From a virus: 57,781 nucleotides of DNA. A program made the translations under genes and the position numbers. Where the stretch lies: positions 1-57,781 of IMG/VR virus record IMGVR_UViG_3300032326_000646; one strand, written 5' to 3'. Under the pieces are notes generated by a model that searched no databases, had not been told where the DNA came from, and was given only the letters and a program-made list of their open reading frames with translations. This document shows positions 29,309 to 36,775 of this stretch, piece by piece (position 1 is the stretch's first letter; each line of letters opens with the position of its first letter).

Positions 29309-30646
29309 ATGGTGAGCAATATATCTAAAGCCCATTGGAATTCAGATGGGGAAAATCTTCGTCTTTCGATGCCTTTTAGCAAGGTAGACAAAGAACGACG
29401 CATCGTTTCAGGTTTTGCATCTCTAGACAATTTAGATAAGCAAAACGATATTGTTACATCTGAAGCATCAATGAATGCATTTGCAAAGTTTCGTGGAAAC
29501 ATTAGAGAAATGCACCAGCCACTTGCAGTTGGCAAAATGATTAACTTCAAAGAAGACAAGTACTTTGATCCAGAATCAAAGAAGTTTTATAAAGGTGTTT
29601 TTGTTTCTGCATATGTTTCAAAAGGCGCACAAGATACTTGGGAAAAAGTTCTTGATGGAACACTAACAGGTTTTTCCATTGGCGGAAGAATGAATAAGTG
29701 GGATGACGGGTATGACGAAAAGTCAGACTCACAAATTAGAATTATTAAGGATTATGATCTTGTTGAGTTGAGTCTTGTAGATTCCCCAGCAAATCAGTTT
29801 GCAAACATTATGTCAGTTGAAAAAGTTGATGGTGTAGATATTATCAAAGCAGACGACACAGTATTAGAAAATGTTTTTTATGATAAAGAAAATGGAATTG
29901 TTATTTCATCTGAAAATGAGTCAGAACTTAGCCCAGTTACTGGAGAACAGATGGAAAATATAGGGTTCGTTGAAAAAACGGATGATGAAAAAACAACAAT
30001 GATAAAATTCTTAGTTGATAGTGCTAAAGGCATTAATACTTCTAAGATTAACAAGGAGGTACAACCTATGACAAAATCAAAAACACAAGTTGAAAAGACA
30101 GACGTAATTGAAGATGTTGTGGTCGCTCCAGAGGCAGATGCATCAGTTGCAGAAGTTACTGAAGAAGTTGCTAAGGCAGAAGAGGTTGAAGCAACAGAAG
30201 TTGCTAAGACTGATGAAGTTGTAGCAGAAGAAATTGCTAAAGCAGAAGATGCTGAAGCAGTTGAAGAAGTAACAGAAGCAGTTGTAGAAGTATCTAAGTC
30301 AGAAGAGGTAATTGCAGAGGCAGTTACCGAAATGAAAAATACTCTAGAATCAGCCTTTAGCGATCTAGTGTCAACAGTAAAGTCTTTGCAAGCAGAAGTA
30401 GAACTTCTTAAGTCTTCAAAGGTAGATGTTGATACAGTAAAGGATTCATTTGCAGCAGTTGCAAAAGATATTGCAGCAGTATCAAATGAGTTTAACGAAT
30501 TTGGAAAACGAGTAGACGCTGTGGAAGCAGACACCGCATTCCGAAAGTCTGGAGATATCGGCGATATCTTCCAGTCTCAGCCTGAAATGGTTGAAAAATC
30601 CCTATGGGGCGGTAGTTTCCTCAAAACAGCCGATCTATTCAAATGA
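29309..30646 (+). CDS. Prohead protease fused to a scaffold-like C-terminus, 445 aa
   Basis: Residues 15-175 are an HK97-type prohead protease: RLSMPFSKVDKERRIVSGFA, H69 in IREMHQPLAVG, S123 in GTLTGFSIGGRMN, and VELSLVDSPANQFANIM. The 54-residue His-Ser spacing fits the family. From about residue 250 the protein is a long acidic coiled coil (EVTEEVAKAEEVEATEVAKT) ending in a short basic tail, as in scaffolding delta domains. The fusion would deliver protease and scaffold together into the prohead. The start is uncertain (ATG 29309 or GTG 29312). Confidence 0.85.
   Translation: MVSNISKAHWNSDGENLRLSMPFSKVDKERRIVSGFASLDNLDKQNDIVTSEASMNAFAKFRGNIREMHQPLAVGKMINFKEDKYFDPESKKFYKGVFVSAYVSKGAQDTWEKVLDGTLTGFSIGGRMNKWDDGYDEKSDSQIRIIKDYDLVELSLVDSPANQFANIMSVEKVDGVDIIKADDTVLENVFYDKENGIVISSENESELSPVTGEQMENIGFVEKTDDEKTTMIKFLVDSAKGINTSKINKEVQPMTKSKTQVEKTDVIEDVVVAPEADASVAEVTEEVAKAEEVEATEVAKTDEVVAEEIAKAEDAEAVEEVTEAVVEVSKSEEVIAEAVTEMKNTLESAFSDLVSTVKSLQAEVELLKSSKVDVDTVKDSFAAVAKDIAAVSNEFNEFGKRVDAVEADTAFRKSGDIGDIFQSQPEMVEKSLWGGSFLKTADLFK
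30068..30646 (+). CDS. Nested, in-frame scaffold-only start, 192 aa
   Basis: Inside the protease-scaffold gene a perfect AAGGAGG (30053-30059) lies eight bases before an in-frame ATG at 30068 (MTKSKTQVEKTDVIEDVVV). Translation from here would give just the acidic coiled-coil scaffold. The same solution, a free scaffold nested in the protease gene, is known from lambda C/Nu3. The ribosome binding site is seen; its use is inferred. Confidence 0.65.
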   Translation: MTKSKTQVEKTDVIEDVVVAPEADASVAEVTEEVAKAEEVEATEVAKTDEVVAEEIAKAEDAEAVEEVTEAVVEVSKSEEVIAEAVTEMKNTLESAFSDLVSTVKSLQAEVELLKSSKVDVDTVKDSFAAVAKDIAAVSNEFNEFGKRVDAVEADTAFRKSGDIGDIFQSQPEMVEKSLWGGSFLKTADLFK

Positions 30647-30669
30647 ACAAATCACTAGGAGGTGACAAT

Positions 30670-31800
30670 ATGTCAGAAGAAATAATCAAAAACCAGCCAG
30701 GCGCTGCGGGAGATCTAGGTGGAACTGCACCAGGACTTTACCAGGGTCAAGGTGCTTTCGCATCAGGTGGAATTGGTGGAGTATCAGATCCAGGTGCAAA
30801 TACACTTGGAAACATTCCAACAGCAACTCTTGGATCTACAAGCGGAGCAAACGCTGTTAACCCTAGTGGTTCAGCGGCTTCTGGAATTTTGCGCCCTGAG
30901 CAGGCACGTCGTTTTATCGACTATGTTTGGGACGCTACAGTATTAGCAAAGGATGGCCGTCGTGTAACAATGAAGGCTAATTCAATGGAACTTGAGAAGG
31001 TAAACGTCGGTGAGCGTGTAATTCGTGCAGCAGCGCAAGCAGTTGGTACATACACAAACACAGGTGCAACATTCTCTAAGGTCGAACTTACTACCAAGAA
31101 GATTCGTCTTGATTGGGAAGTAACAGCAGAATCATTGGAAGATGGTGTAGAAGGTGACGCTCTAGAAGATCACTTGGTACGCTTGATGACCAACGCATTT
31201 GCAAATGATATCGAAGATCTCGCTATCAATGGTGATGGATCAACAGGAGCATTCTTGTCAATCATGCCAGGCTTCGTTAAGAAGGCAAAAGATGGAGACG
31301 CTCATGAGTCAGTTGTAACCGTAGCAGATAATGCTTGGACACCTGATGTAATGCAGGGTATCATCAACGCAATGCCACGCAAGTACCGTGCACTTAAGAA
31401 CAATCTTAAGTTCTACGCAGGTACAGATGCATTCGGTGGAATCGTTAAGAATAACGGTACACTTGCTGATGCAGTAGCAGAAGCATTCGCAGGCCAGATG
31501 CCAGGATCAACCCAGGCAAACCGCCAGTCATATCTTGACGGCATTGGACAGACATTCGGTGGAGCACGTACAACTCGTGTTCTCGGAATTGAAGTTCAGG
31601 AAGTTCCTTACTACCCAGCAGGCTATATCGACTTGACATTCCCTGCAAACCGTGTATGGGGATTCCAGCGTGACATCACTGTAAACCGTGAATACGTAGC
31701 AAAGAAGGACACAATTGAATACACAGTATTCGTCCGCTTTGGTATTCAGTGGGAAGAAGAGGATGCAATCGCATTCGCTGACGCTGCTTCAGATGCATAA
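30670..31800 (+). CDS. Major capsid protein, HK97 fold, 376 aa
   Basis: The start at 30670 is fixed by TAGGAGGTGA, the strongest Shine-Dalgarno site in the window, seven bases upstream; an in-frame ATG at 30643 lies inside the protease gene. A Gly/Ala/Ser-rich N-terminus of about 70 residues is probably removed by the protease. Then come LRPEQARRFIDYVWDATVLA, KVELTTKKIRLDWEVTAESL, the E-loop and spine-helix region DHLVRLMTNAFANDIEDLAI, and the P-domain and A-domain strands with LKFYAGTDAFGGIVKN and VEYT-like end IEYTVFVRFGIQWEEEDAIA. Codon use is richer in G and C than neighbouring accessory genes, as expected for an abundant protein. Confidence 0.9.
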   Translation: MSEEIIKNQPGAAGDLGGTAPGLYQGQGAFASGGIGGVSDPGANTLGNIPTATLGSTSGANAVNPSGSAASGILRPEQARRFIDYVWDATVLAKDGRRVTMKANSMELEKVNVGERVIRAAAQAVGTYTNTGATFSKVELTTKKIRLDWEVTAESLEDGVEGDALEDHLVRLMTNAFANDIEDLAINGDGSTGAFLSIMPGFVKKAKDGDAHESVVTVADNAWTPDVMQGIINAMPRKYRALKNNLKFYAGTDAFGGIVKNNGTLADAVAEAFAGQMPGSTQANRQSYLDGIGQTFGGARTTRVLGIEVQEVPYYPAGYIDLTFPANRVWGFQRDITVNREYVAKKDTIEYTVFVRFGIQWEEEDAIAFADAASDA

Positions 31801-31821
31801 TCTGTAAACAGTACCTTTAAT

Positions 31822-31854
31822 GGGGGGCGGGAGTTCACTCTCCTGTCCCCCTTA
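31822..31854 (+). terminator. Strong GC hairpin after the capsid gene
   Basis: A 12-bp stem (GGGGGGCGGGAG pairing with CTCCTGTCCCCC, two wobbles) with the loop TTCACT. Only a weak T run follows, so it may act partly as an mRNA-stabilising end rather than a complete terminator. Confidence 0.65.
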
Positions 31855-31863
31855 ATACTTTAA

Positions 31864-31872
31864 TGATATAAT
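31864..31872 (+). promoter_or_regulatory. Extended -10 box with leader
   Basis: TGATATAAT 18 bases before the ATG at 31891; AAGGAGGA is the ribosome binding site. Confidence 0.55.
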
Positions 31873-31890
31873 ACAAACAAGGAGGATACA

Positions 31891-32334
31891 ATGGAAAATA
31901 ATAATGTTTCAGAAAACAAAGAGCAAAAAAACTCTACAGGATACTGGTCAACTCCAGAGCAAGTTGCTGATGCAGCAGCCAAAGTTGAAACAGTTGAAGA
32001 AGCACCAGTTGTCGAAGCACCAGTAGAGGACAAAGAAGCCCCTGCTGCAGTTGTAGAGGCACCAGCAGCAGAAGAGCCAGTTCAGTCCCTAGGATTTACA
32101 AAGACAGGTGCTATTGGATCAATGGCTGCAGATGGACCAAAGAAAACAATTAAGCCAGAAATAGAACTTTCAGATAAGGTAGCAATACACTCAACAAAGA
32201 GTGTTCGCTGGGAATCAGTGGGTTCAATTTCTAAGGGCTACAATATTGTAACAAAGGCACAAGCAGACAAGTGGCTTACACGCTCACATGTTCGTACCGC
32301 CACACCAGAAGAAGTCCAGAAGGCTTTTGGATAA
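31891..32334 (+). CDS. Acidic head-associated protein, 147 aa
   Basis: The N-terminal 85 residues are a low-complexity Glu/Pro/Ala/Val tract (EEAPVVEAPVEDKEAPAAVV), probably extended. The C-terminal domain contains SDKVAIHSTKSVRWESVGSI and SKGYNIVTKAQADKWLTRSH with a terminal helix TPEEVQKAFG. The position directly after the capsid gene fits a decoration or head-completion protein; no exact family is recognised. Confidence 0.6.
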   Translation: MENNNVSENKEQKNSTGYWSTPEQVADAAAKVETVEEAPVVEAPVEDKEAPAAVVEAPAAEEPVQSLGFTKTGAIGSMAADGPKKTIKPEIELSDKVAIHSTKSVRWESVGSISKGYNIVTKAQADKWLTRSHVRTATPEEVQKAFG

Positions 32335-32336
32335 TT

Positions 32337-33233
32337 ATGGAAATATTGAGAGTTTCGCCATATGCAGATATATCTATTGATTTTGTAGTTCCTGCGGGAA
32401 TAACATCATCAACTATAACTGTCACCATAACGGATATGGCGGACCTCTCAGTTTCAACATTAACATTTTTAAATAAAGTAGCAGGCAACACTTTAGACAT
32501 ATCTTTGTCAGGAAAGTACGACTCATCATATAGGGTGGAAATTGTTAAAAATCCTGGAACAGAAAGCGAACAGTTTTTACAAGATGAGACATATGAGATA
32601 GTTAGACCATATGTTGATCCATCAACAAAAGCAACTACAGCATCTGACATAGCGACATACGGTTTAAATGAAGAAATTGCAAGAGCGGTTATTGACTCAA
32701 TAATCCCAGAAGGATTTTATTACAAGAAAAAGGTTTTAAATTTTACAGGAACTGGATCAGATTATTTGCCTATCTGGGATGATGTAAAAAAGGTTTTAGA
32801 GGTATACGAAAACAATAAGTTGGTTGAAGATAGACAGTATGAAGTAACATCAGATAAAACAGCAATTGTTGAAAAATCTACAGACAATATTAATCGTGCA
32901 GAATCTTCTCCATTAGTTTTGCCAGCAGCGTCTTCAGACTCTCTTGATCCTCAGTTCGTATACAGAGGTTTTGGAAAAACTTGGGATTATAGAATTACCG
33001 TTGAGCATGGATACACAGCAGTTCCATCTGACATTATTAGAGCAACAGAAATGCTTGTTCATGACATAGAGTGCGGAAAGTTAGATTATTACAAGAGATT
33101 TATTTCTTCTTATAACACAGATCAGTTTAGAATTCAGTTTGATAAGGGTCTTTTCGAAGGAACAGGAAATATAATCGTAGACAAGATACTTTCCAAGTAT
33201 GCTAAGTCTATTACAAAAATTGGGGTGTTGTAA
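32337..33233 (+). CDS. Head-tail connector (adaptor) protein, 298 aa (by position)
   Basis: ATG 32337 is two bases after the stop of the previous gene; an upstream in-frame ATG (32271) lies within that gene. The N-terminal 90 residues are an Ig-like beta domain (ISIDFVVPAGITSSTITVTI). The C-terminal part has EEIARAVIDSIIPEGFYYKK and RATEMLVHDIECGKLDYYKR, helices typical of head-tail adaptor proteins. The beta-domain fusion is not usual for short adaptors (about 100-150 aa). The gene is first in a run of four overlapping neck genes. Confidence 0.6.
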   Translation: MEILRVSPYADISIDFVVPAGITSSTITVTITDMADLSVSTLTFLNKVAGNTLDISLSGKYDSSYRVEIVKNPGTESEQFLQDETYEIVRPYVDPSTKATTASDIATYGLNEEIARAVIDSIIPEGFYYKKKVLNFTGTGSDYLPIWDDVKKVLEVYENNKLVEDRQYEVTSDKTAIVEKSTDNINRAESSPLVLPAASSDSLDPQFVYRGFGKTWDYRITVEHGYTAVPSDIIRATEMLVHDIECGKLDYYKRFISSYNTDQFRIQFDKGLFEGTGNIIVDKILSKYAKSITKIGVL

Positions 33234-33682
33234 TGACAGTTTGTGAGACACCAGACTTTATGTTTCCAATGCAGGCATCTGTGTATCATCCAATAGTTGA
33301 GCAAGGCGACTTTGGCTCAATCAAAAAGCACTGGGTTTTAGATAGAGTTTTTGCGTGTAGTTTTAGTTCTGGCGGTTCTGCATTTAAAGAAGAAGTAAAG
33401 CCAAACGTAAATATTACACAAAACTCGATCCTTGTTGGAAGAGCAAAGTCAGACATTAGAATTTCTTCTCTTGATAGTAAGAATGCTTTAACAAATATCT
33501 TGATATCTGACATTAAGGATCAAGAAGGAAATTTAATATATATGGAAACATCTGGTCCTAGATCTGGAAAAGGAACCTTATTTGAGATAGCAACCTTTGA
33601 GCCTTTTACTGGACCGTTTGGAACTGTAGAGTCTTATAAGTTAGTAATAAGAAGATCAGAAAATCAGTCAGGTGACGTATGA
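33233..33682 (+). CDS. Head closure/stopper-like protein, 149 aa (by position)
   Basis: TAATG overlap. Beta-rich protein with FPMQASVYHPIVEQGDFGSI and KSDIRISSLDSKNALTNILI and a C-terminal strand YKLVIRRSENQ. Length and position after the adaptor fit a stopper protein that plugs the connector. The sequence itself gives no diagnostic motif. Confidence 0.55.
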   Translation: MTVCETPDFMFPMQASVYHPIVEQGDFGSIKKHWVLDRVFACSFSSGGSAFKEEVKPNVNITQNSILVGRAKSDIRISSLDSKNALTNILISDIKDQEGNLIYMETSGPRSGKGTLFEIATFEPFTGPFGTVESYKLVIRRSENQSGDV

Positions 33683-34353
33683 GAGCCGTATTTGCTTCTA
33701 GCCAATTTAAAAAAGAAATGAACAATATAGTAGATTACTCTATAGGATTTTTAGAGGGCATACAAAGAGGTAAGACAGTATTCCTAAAAACAGTAGGACT
33801 AGAAACAGTAGAATTGATGAAAGAGTTTATAGATTCAAATGCAAGAGTTAATCCAGAAATGCTTCACCATATATATGAATGGAATCAGACTGGTAGCCCA
33901 AGTGCAAGGCTTTACGATATTTCTTATACAACTAGTAATCTAGGTCTTTCTTTTAGATCATCTTTTAGTCAGTCAACATCTATTAAGAACGGATCAAGAA
34001 CTCCTTTTTATGATAAGGCAAGAATTATGGAAGAAGGAATCCCAGTTACTATTAGGCCACGGATTGCACAAACTTTGGCTTTTGAAGATAACGGAGAAAC
34101 TGTGTTTACAAAAGGACCAGTAAGGGTAGACAACCCTGGAGGAGCAGAAGTGGAAGGCGGGTTTGAAAGAGTCTTTGATATGTTCTTTAATAGATATTTT
34201 TCACAAGCATTTTTACGAGTAAGCGGTATAGCAAAATATTTAGAAAATCCTTATGTATATAAAAAGAATATGTTAGCAGGAAAGAATATGGGAAGATCTA
34301 AAGGCTTGTCTACAGGTTATCGATGGATTGCTAACGCAGGGGTAGGTGCATAA
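33679..34353 (+). CDS. Neck/tail completion protein, HK97 gp10-like, 224 aa (by position)
   Basis: ATGA overlap. A helical N-terminus (IVDYSIGFLEGIQRGKTVFL, then VGLETVELMKEFIDSNARVN) precedes the beta region (YDISYTTSNLGLSFRSSFS) and a C-terminal helix plus basic tail (YVYKKNMLAGKNMGRSKG). This layout is compatible with gp10-type proteins between stopper and tail terminator. Confidence rests mainly on gene order. Confidence 0.55.
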   Translation: MRAVFASSQFKKEMNNIVDYSIGFLEGIQRGKTVFLKTVGLETVELMKEFIDSNARVNPEMLHHIYEWNQTGSPSARLYDISYTTSNLGLSFRSSFSQSTSIKNGSRTPFYDKARIMEEGIPVTIRPRIAQTLAFEDNGETVFTKGPVRVDNPGGAEVEGGFERVFDMFFNRYFSQAFLRVSGIAKYLENPYVYKKNMLAGKNMGRSKGLSTGYRWIANAGVGA

Positions 34354-34916
34354 TGTCTGCAATAATTCACCATCCACCTACAATCATCAATGCATATCTT
34401 GCTTCAAATATTGACCCAAACTTTGATTTAGATGACCAGTCTGTTTCAGTTATGGGAGTGCCAGGAAACAGGTCAACAGGAATAACATACTTCTTCCCAA
34501 CACTTCCAACAGACATTGAAAATCTAACGACAATGTTTCCACAAAGCAATGAGGTTTTTGGAGTATACGACAGAATGTTTAAAATGAGAAGAACTCCATT
34601 TCCATACATCAAGTGTGAACAACTGTTATATTATTTCTACGCAGTTGGACCAGAGGCAAGTTCTAAGATGGTTGTTACTCAGCAGCAAATAAGTGATCTT
34701 CTGGACAATGGTGATGACTCAGCAAAAGATATTAATGATTGGGCAGCAGCAAATACAGGTAAATGGGATACAGAGTCTAAGCCCATTTTCTTCCATAACT
34801 TTAAGATATACCAACTAGAAGAAACTAGAGACATTATTGACTTTGGAACAGCCCGTACCTATGCGGGTAATAAGATAATTATTGATTACGACTGGCACCC
34901 CGTAAACCCTCAATAA
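34353..34916 (+). CDS. Tail terminator-like protein, 187 aa (by position)
   Basis: TAATG overlap; last of four coupled neck genes and immediately upstream of the major tail protein. Contains HHPPTIINAYLASNIDPNFD, RMFKMRRTPFPYIKCEQLLY and FHNFKIYQLEETRDIIDFGT. Terminator proteins cap the tail tube, usually lie here, and are about this size. Confidence 0.55.
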   Translation: MSAIIHHPPTIINAYLASNIDPNFDLDDQSVSVMGVPGNRSTGITYFFPTLPTDIENLTTMFPQSNEVFGVYDRMFKMRRTPFPYIKCEQLLYYFYAVGPEASSKMVVTQQQISDLLDNGDDSAKDINDWAAANTGKWDTESKPIFFHNFKIYQLEETRDIIDFGTARTYAGNKIIIDYDWHPVNPQ

Positions 34917-34920
34917 ACGG

Positions 34921-34929
34921 TGTTATAAT
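34921..34929 (+). promoter_or_regulatory. Extended -10 promoter of the major tail protein
   Basis: TGTTATAAT, followed by a 48-base leader with AAAGAGGTGA before the ATG at 34978. A leadered start suited to high expression. Confidence 0.6.
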
Positions 34930-34977
34930 TAAGATGAGGAAACAACCCCCTTTTAATAAAATGAAAGAGGTGAAAAT

Positions 34978-35628
34978 ATGGCATACAGCCGTGGTTCAAG
35001 TAGCAATATCATCGTAGGTGCAGCAGCACTATTTACGCATGACGCAGGTCCAATCGGATACCTAAATGGAGCAATCACTGATACTCAAGCAGCATCAGAT
35101 CTTCCAGTATTTACAGCATCCGCAACTTCCTATAAGGATACATTGTCTTCAGACGATGCATTCACAAACGTAGGATACACATCAAATGGTTTGGAACTCG
35201 CATTCCAGCCAGATTTTGGTGATGTAGCAGTAGATCAACTTCTCGACGTTGCTCGTCTTTTCAAGCAAGGTATGACAGTTAATCTAAATACATCTTTTGC
35301 AGAATCAACACTAGAAAATCTTCTAGTAGCGATTGCAGGAAATGACACAGATTTAACATCAGCATCAGGAGTTTCACAACTTCGTATGTCTGCTGGTGAC
35401 ATTGGCGACGTTCCACTAGAACGTGGTCTAGTAGCAGTAGGACCAGGATCTGGTTCTTCTCTAGAGCCAAAGGAAAGAATCTATGTTGCATACCGTGCAC
35501 TCTCAATCGAGAATGTTACAGTATCAGCAAAGCGTGATGAAGCAACAATGTTTGAAGTTTCATTCCGTCTTCTTCCAAATGACAACGCATCATACGGTAA
35601 GATCGTAGATCGTTCACTAGAAGCATAA
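34978..35628 (+). CDS. Major tail (tube) protein, 216 aa
   Basis: Strong ribosome binding site. The sequence GSSSNIIVGAAALFTHDAGP, FTASATSYKDTLSSDDAFTN with VGYTSNGLELAFQPDFGDVA, and the end ALSIENVTVSAKRDEATMFE fits a tube protein with a central beta-sandwich; it is followed by a terminator and then by chaperones and tape measure, the standard order. Codon use resembles the capsid gene. Subunits stack as hexameric rings around the tape measure. Confidence 0.8.
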   Translation: MAYSRGSSSNIIVGAAALFTHDAGPIGYLNGAITDTQAASDLPVFTASATSYKDTLSSDDAFTNVGYTSNGLELAFQPDFGDVAVDQLLDVARLFKQGMTVNLNTSFAESTLENLLVAIAGNDTDLTSASGVSQLRMSAGDIGDVPLERGLVAVGPGSGSSLEPKERIYVAYRALSIENVTVSAKRDEATMFEVSFRLLPNDNASYGKIVDRSLEA

Positions 35629-35644
35629 TACAACTTAATATATG

Positions 35645-35680
35645 AGAGGCTCAATCCTTCGGGGTTGGGCCTTTCTGTTT
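35645..35680 (+). terminator. Intrinsic terminator with UUCG tetraloop
   Basis: AGGCTCAATCC-TTCG-GGGTTGGGCCT, an 11-bp stem (two wobbles) with the stable C(UUCG)G loop, followed by TTCTGTTT. It limits transcription from the tail protein gene. Confidence 0.8.
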
Positions 35681-35688
35681 GGTATACT
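35680..35688 (+). promoter_or_regulatory. Extended -10 box
   Basis: TGGTATACT, six bases before the ATG at 35695. Leaderless type. Confidence 0.6.
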
Positions 35689-35694
35689 TATATA

Positions 35695-36372
35695 ATGGCA
35701 ACAAAAATATATCATACTAAAAAAATATCATTAATAGATGAAAGCACTATTACTGCTGCCCCCTTAAAAATTAAATATCTTAGAGAGTTTCTAGAAACTT
35801 TTGAAGAAATTAAAGATGCAAAGACAGATGATGAGTCAGTTGCTGTTTTGGCAAAATGTGCTCTTATTGCTATGCAGCAGTATTGTCCATCGATAACAAC
35901 GATAGAAGAGTTAGAGGATAGTTTAGATTTACCCACAGTATACGAAATAATAGATGTAGCAGCGGGAATTAAAATTAATGAAAAGTCAGAAGATACGGTA
36001 AAAGCCCAAGCAGTAGAAAGTGGATCAACATGGGAAACCCTAGATTTGGCAAAGTTGGAGTCTGAGGTTTTCCTTCTTGGTATTTGGAAAGACTATGAAG
36101 AGTTAGAGTCTTCTTTATCTATGCAAGAATTAACAGCAACCCTACAAATAAAAAGAGAACTAGATTATTCAGACAAGAAATTTTCTGCTGCAATGCAAGG
36201 TGTAGATTTAGATAAAAATTCTGGTAGTGGAAACGAATGGGAAGACATGAAGGCTAGAGTGTTTAGCAAGGGTGCAACCACTAATGGAAATGATATTCTG
36301 GCTTTGCAAGGCATGAATGCTGAGAAGGCTGGTTTCGGCATAGGCATGGGACTTGATTATGAAACTTATTAA
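35695..36372 (+). CDS. Tail assembly chaperone, long form, 225 aa
   Basis: I chose ATG 35695 on the basis of the -10 box; the upstream ATG 35665 lies in the terminator. Residues 1-100 (ISLIDESTITAAPLKIKYLR, CALIAMQQY, DSLDLPTVYEIIDVAAGIKI) are clearly paralogous to the 108-aa protein that follows. The extension of about 120 residues includes DYEELESSLSMQELTATLQI and a Gly-rich end, the expected layout of a T-like domain that contacts the tape measure. In many siphophages the long form arises by programmed frameshift; here it is one continuous gene. Confidence 0.75.
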   Translation: MATKIYHTKKISLIDESTITAAPLKIKYLREFLETFEEIKDAKTDDESVAVLAKCALIAMQQYCPSITTIEELEDSLDLPTVYEIIDVAAGIKINEKSEDTVKAQAVESGSTWETLDLAKLESEVFLLGIWKDYEELESSLSMQELTATLQIKRELDYSDKKFSAAMQGVDLDKNSGSGNEWEDMKARVFSKGATTNGNDILALQGMNAEKAGFGIGMGLDYETY

Positions 36373-36395
36373 TAATAAAAAATAAGCCTGCGCTA

Positions 36396-36404
36396 TGGTA
36401 TAAT
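36396..36404 (+). promoter_or_regulatory. Extended -10 promoter
   Basis: TGGTATAAT, 26 bases before the ATG at 36431; AAGGAGGA is the ribosome binding site. Confidence 0.6.
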
Positions 36405-36430
36405 TGACTAAACCTTATAAGGAGGAATAA

Positions 36431-36757
36431 ATGGCAACTGCCACAACAGAAGAAAAGACCGTAACACTGATCGATGGAACAAAGATCAAGGTCAGACCAC
36501 TTAAAATCTCGCTACTTCGTCCATTTATGAAGAAGTTTGAAGATATCGCAAAGGTCGCAGAAGATAACGAAAAGTCTATGGATTTGCTTATGGACTGTGT
36601 ACAAATTGCAATGCAACAATACAAGCCAGAGTTGGCAGAAGACAAGGAAGCCCTAGAAGAAAACCTAGACCTTCCAACAGTATACAAGATTGTCGAAGAG
36701 GCATCAGGGATTAAACTTTCTGACGCATCACTACTTGGCAACCTTGCAAATAACTAA
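36431..36757 (+). CDS. Tail assembly chaperone, short form, 108 aa
   Basis: Parallels the N-terminal half of the preceding protein: VTLIDGTKIKVRPLKISLLR, VQIAMQQYKPELAEDKEALE and ENLDLPTVYKIVEEASGIKL. It has a strong ribosome binding site and probably higher expression than the leaderless long form, as needed for a G:GT excess. No slippery heptamer is evident near its end, and the tape measure starts 19 bases later. It coats the tape measure during tail assembly. Confidence 0.8.
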   Translation: MATATTEEKTVTLIDGTKIKVRPLKISLLRPFMKKFEDIAKVAEDNEKSMDLLMDCVQIAMQQYKPELAEDKEALEENLDLPTVYKIVEEASGIKLSDASLLGNLANN

Positions 36758-36775
36758 ATAAAGAGGTGTTAATGG

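Noticed and set aside
29878-30534. Long minus-strand frame rich in Ser, Thr and Ala
   Set aside because: A shadow of the acidic scaffold coiled coil (Glu/Ala/Val codons reversed). No start signal, and it would oppose the head operon.
34934-35014. A 26-codon leaderless-type frame starting just after the tail protein promoter
   Set aside because: It overlaps the tail protein start in another frame and lies too close to the -10 box; the strong ribosome binding site belongs to the tail protein.
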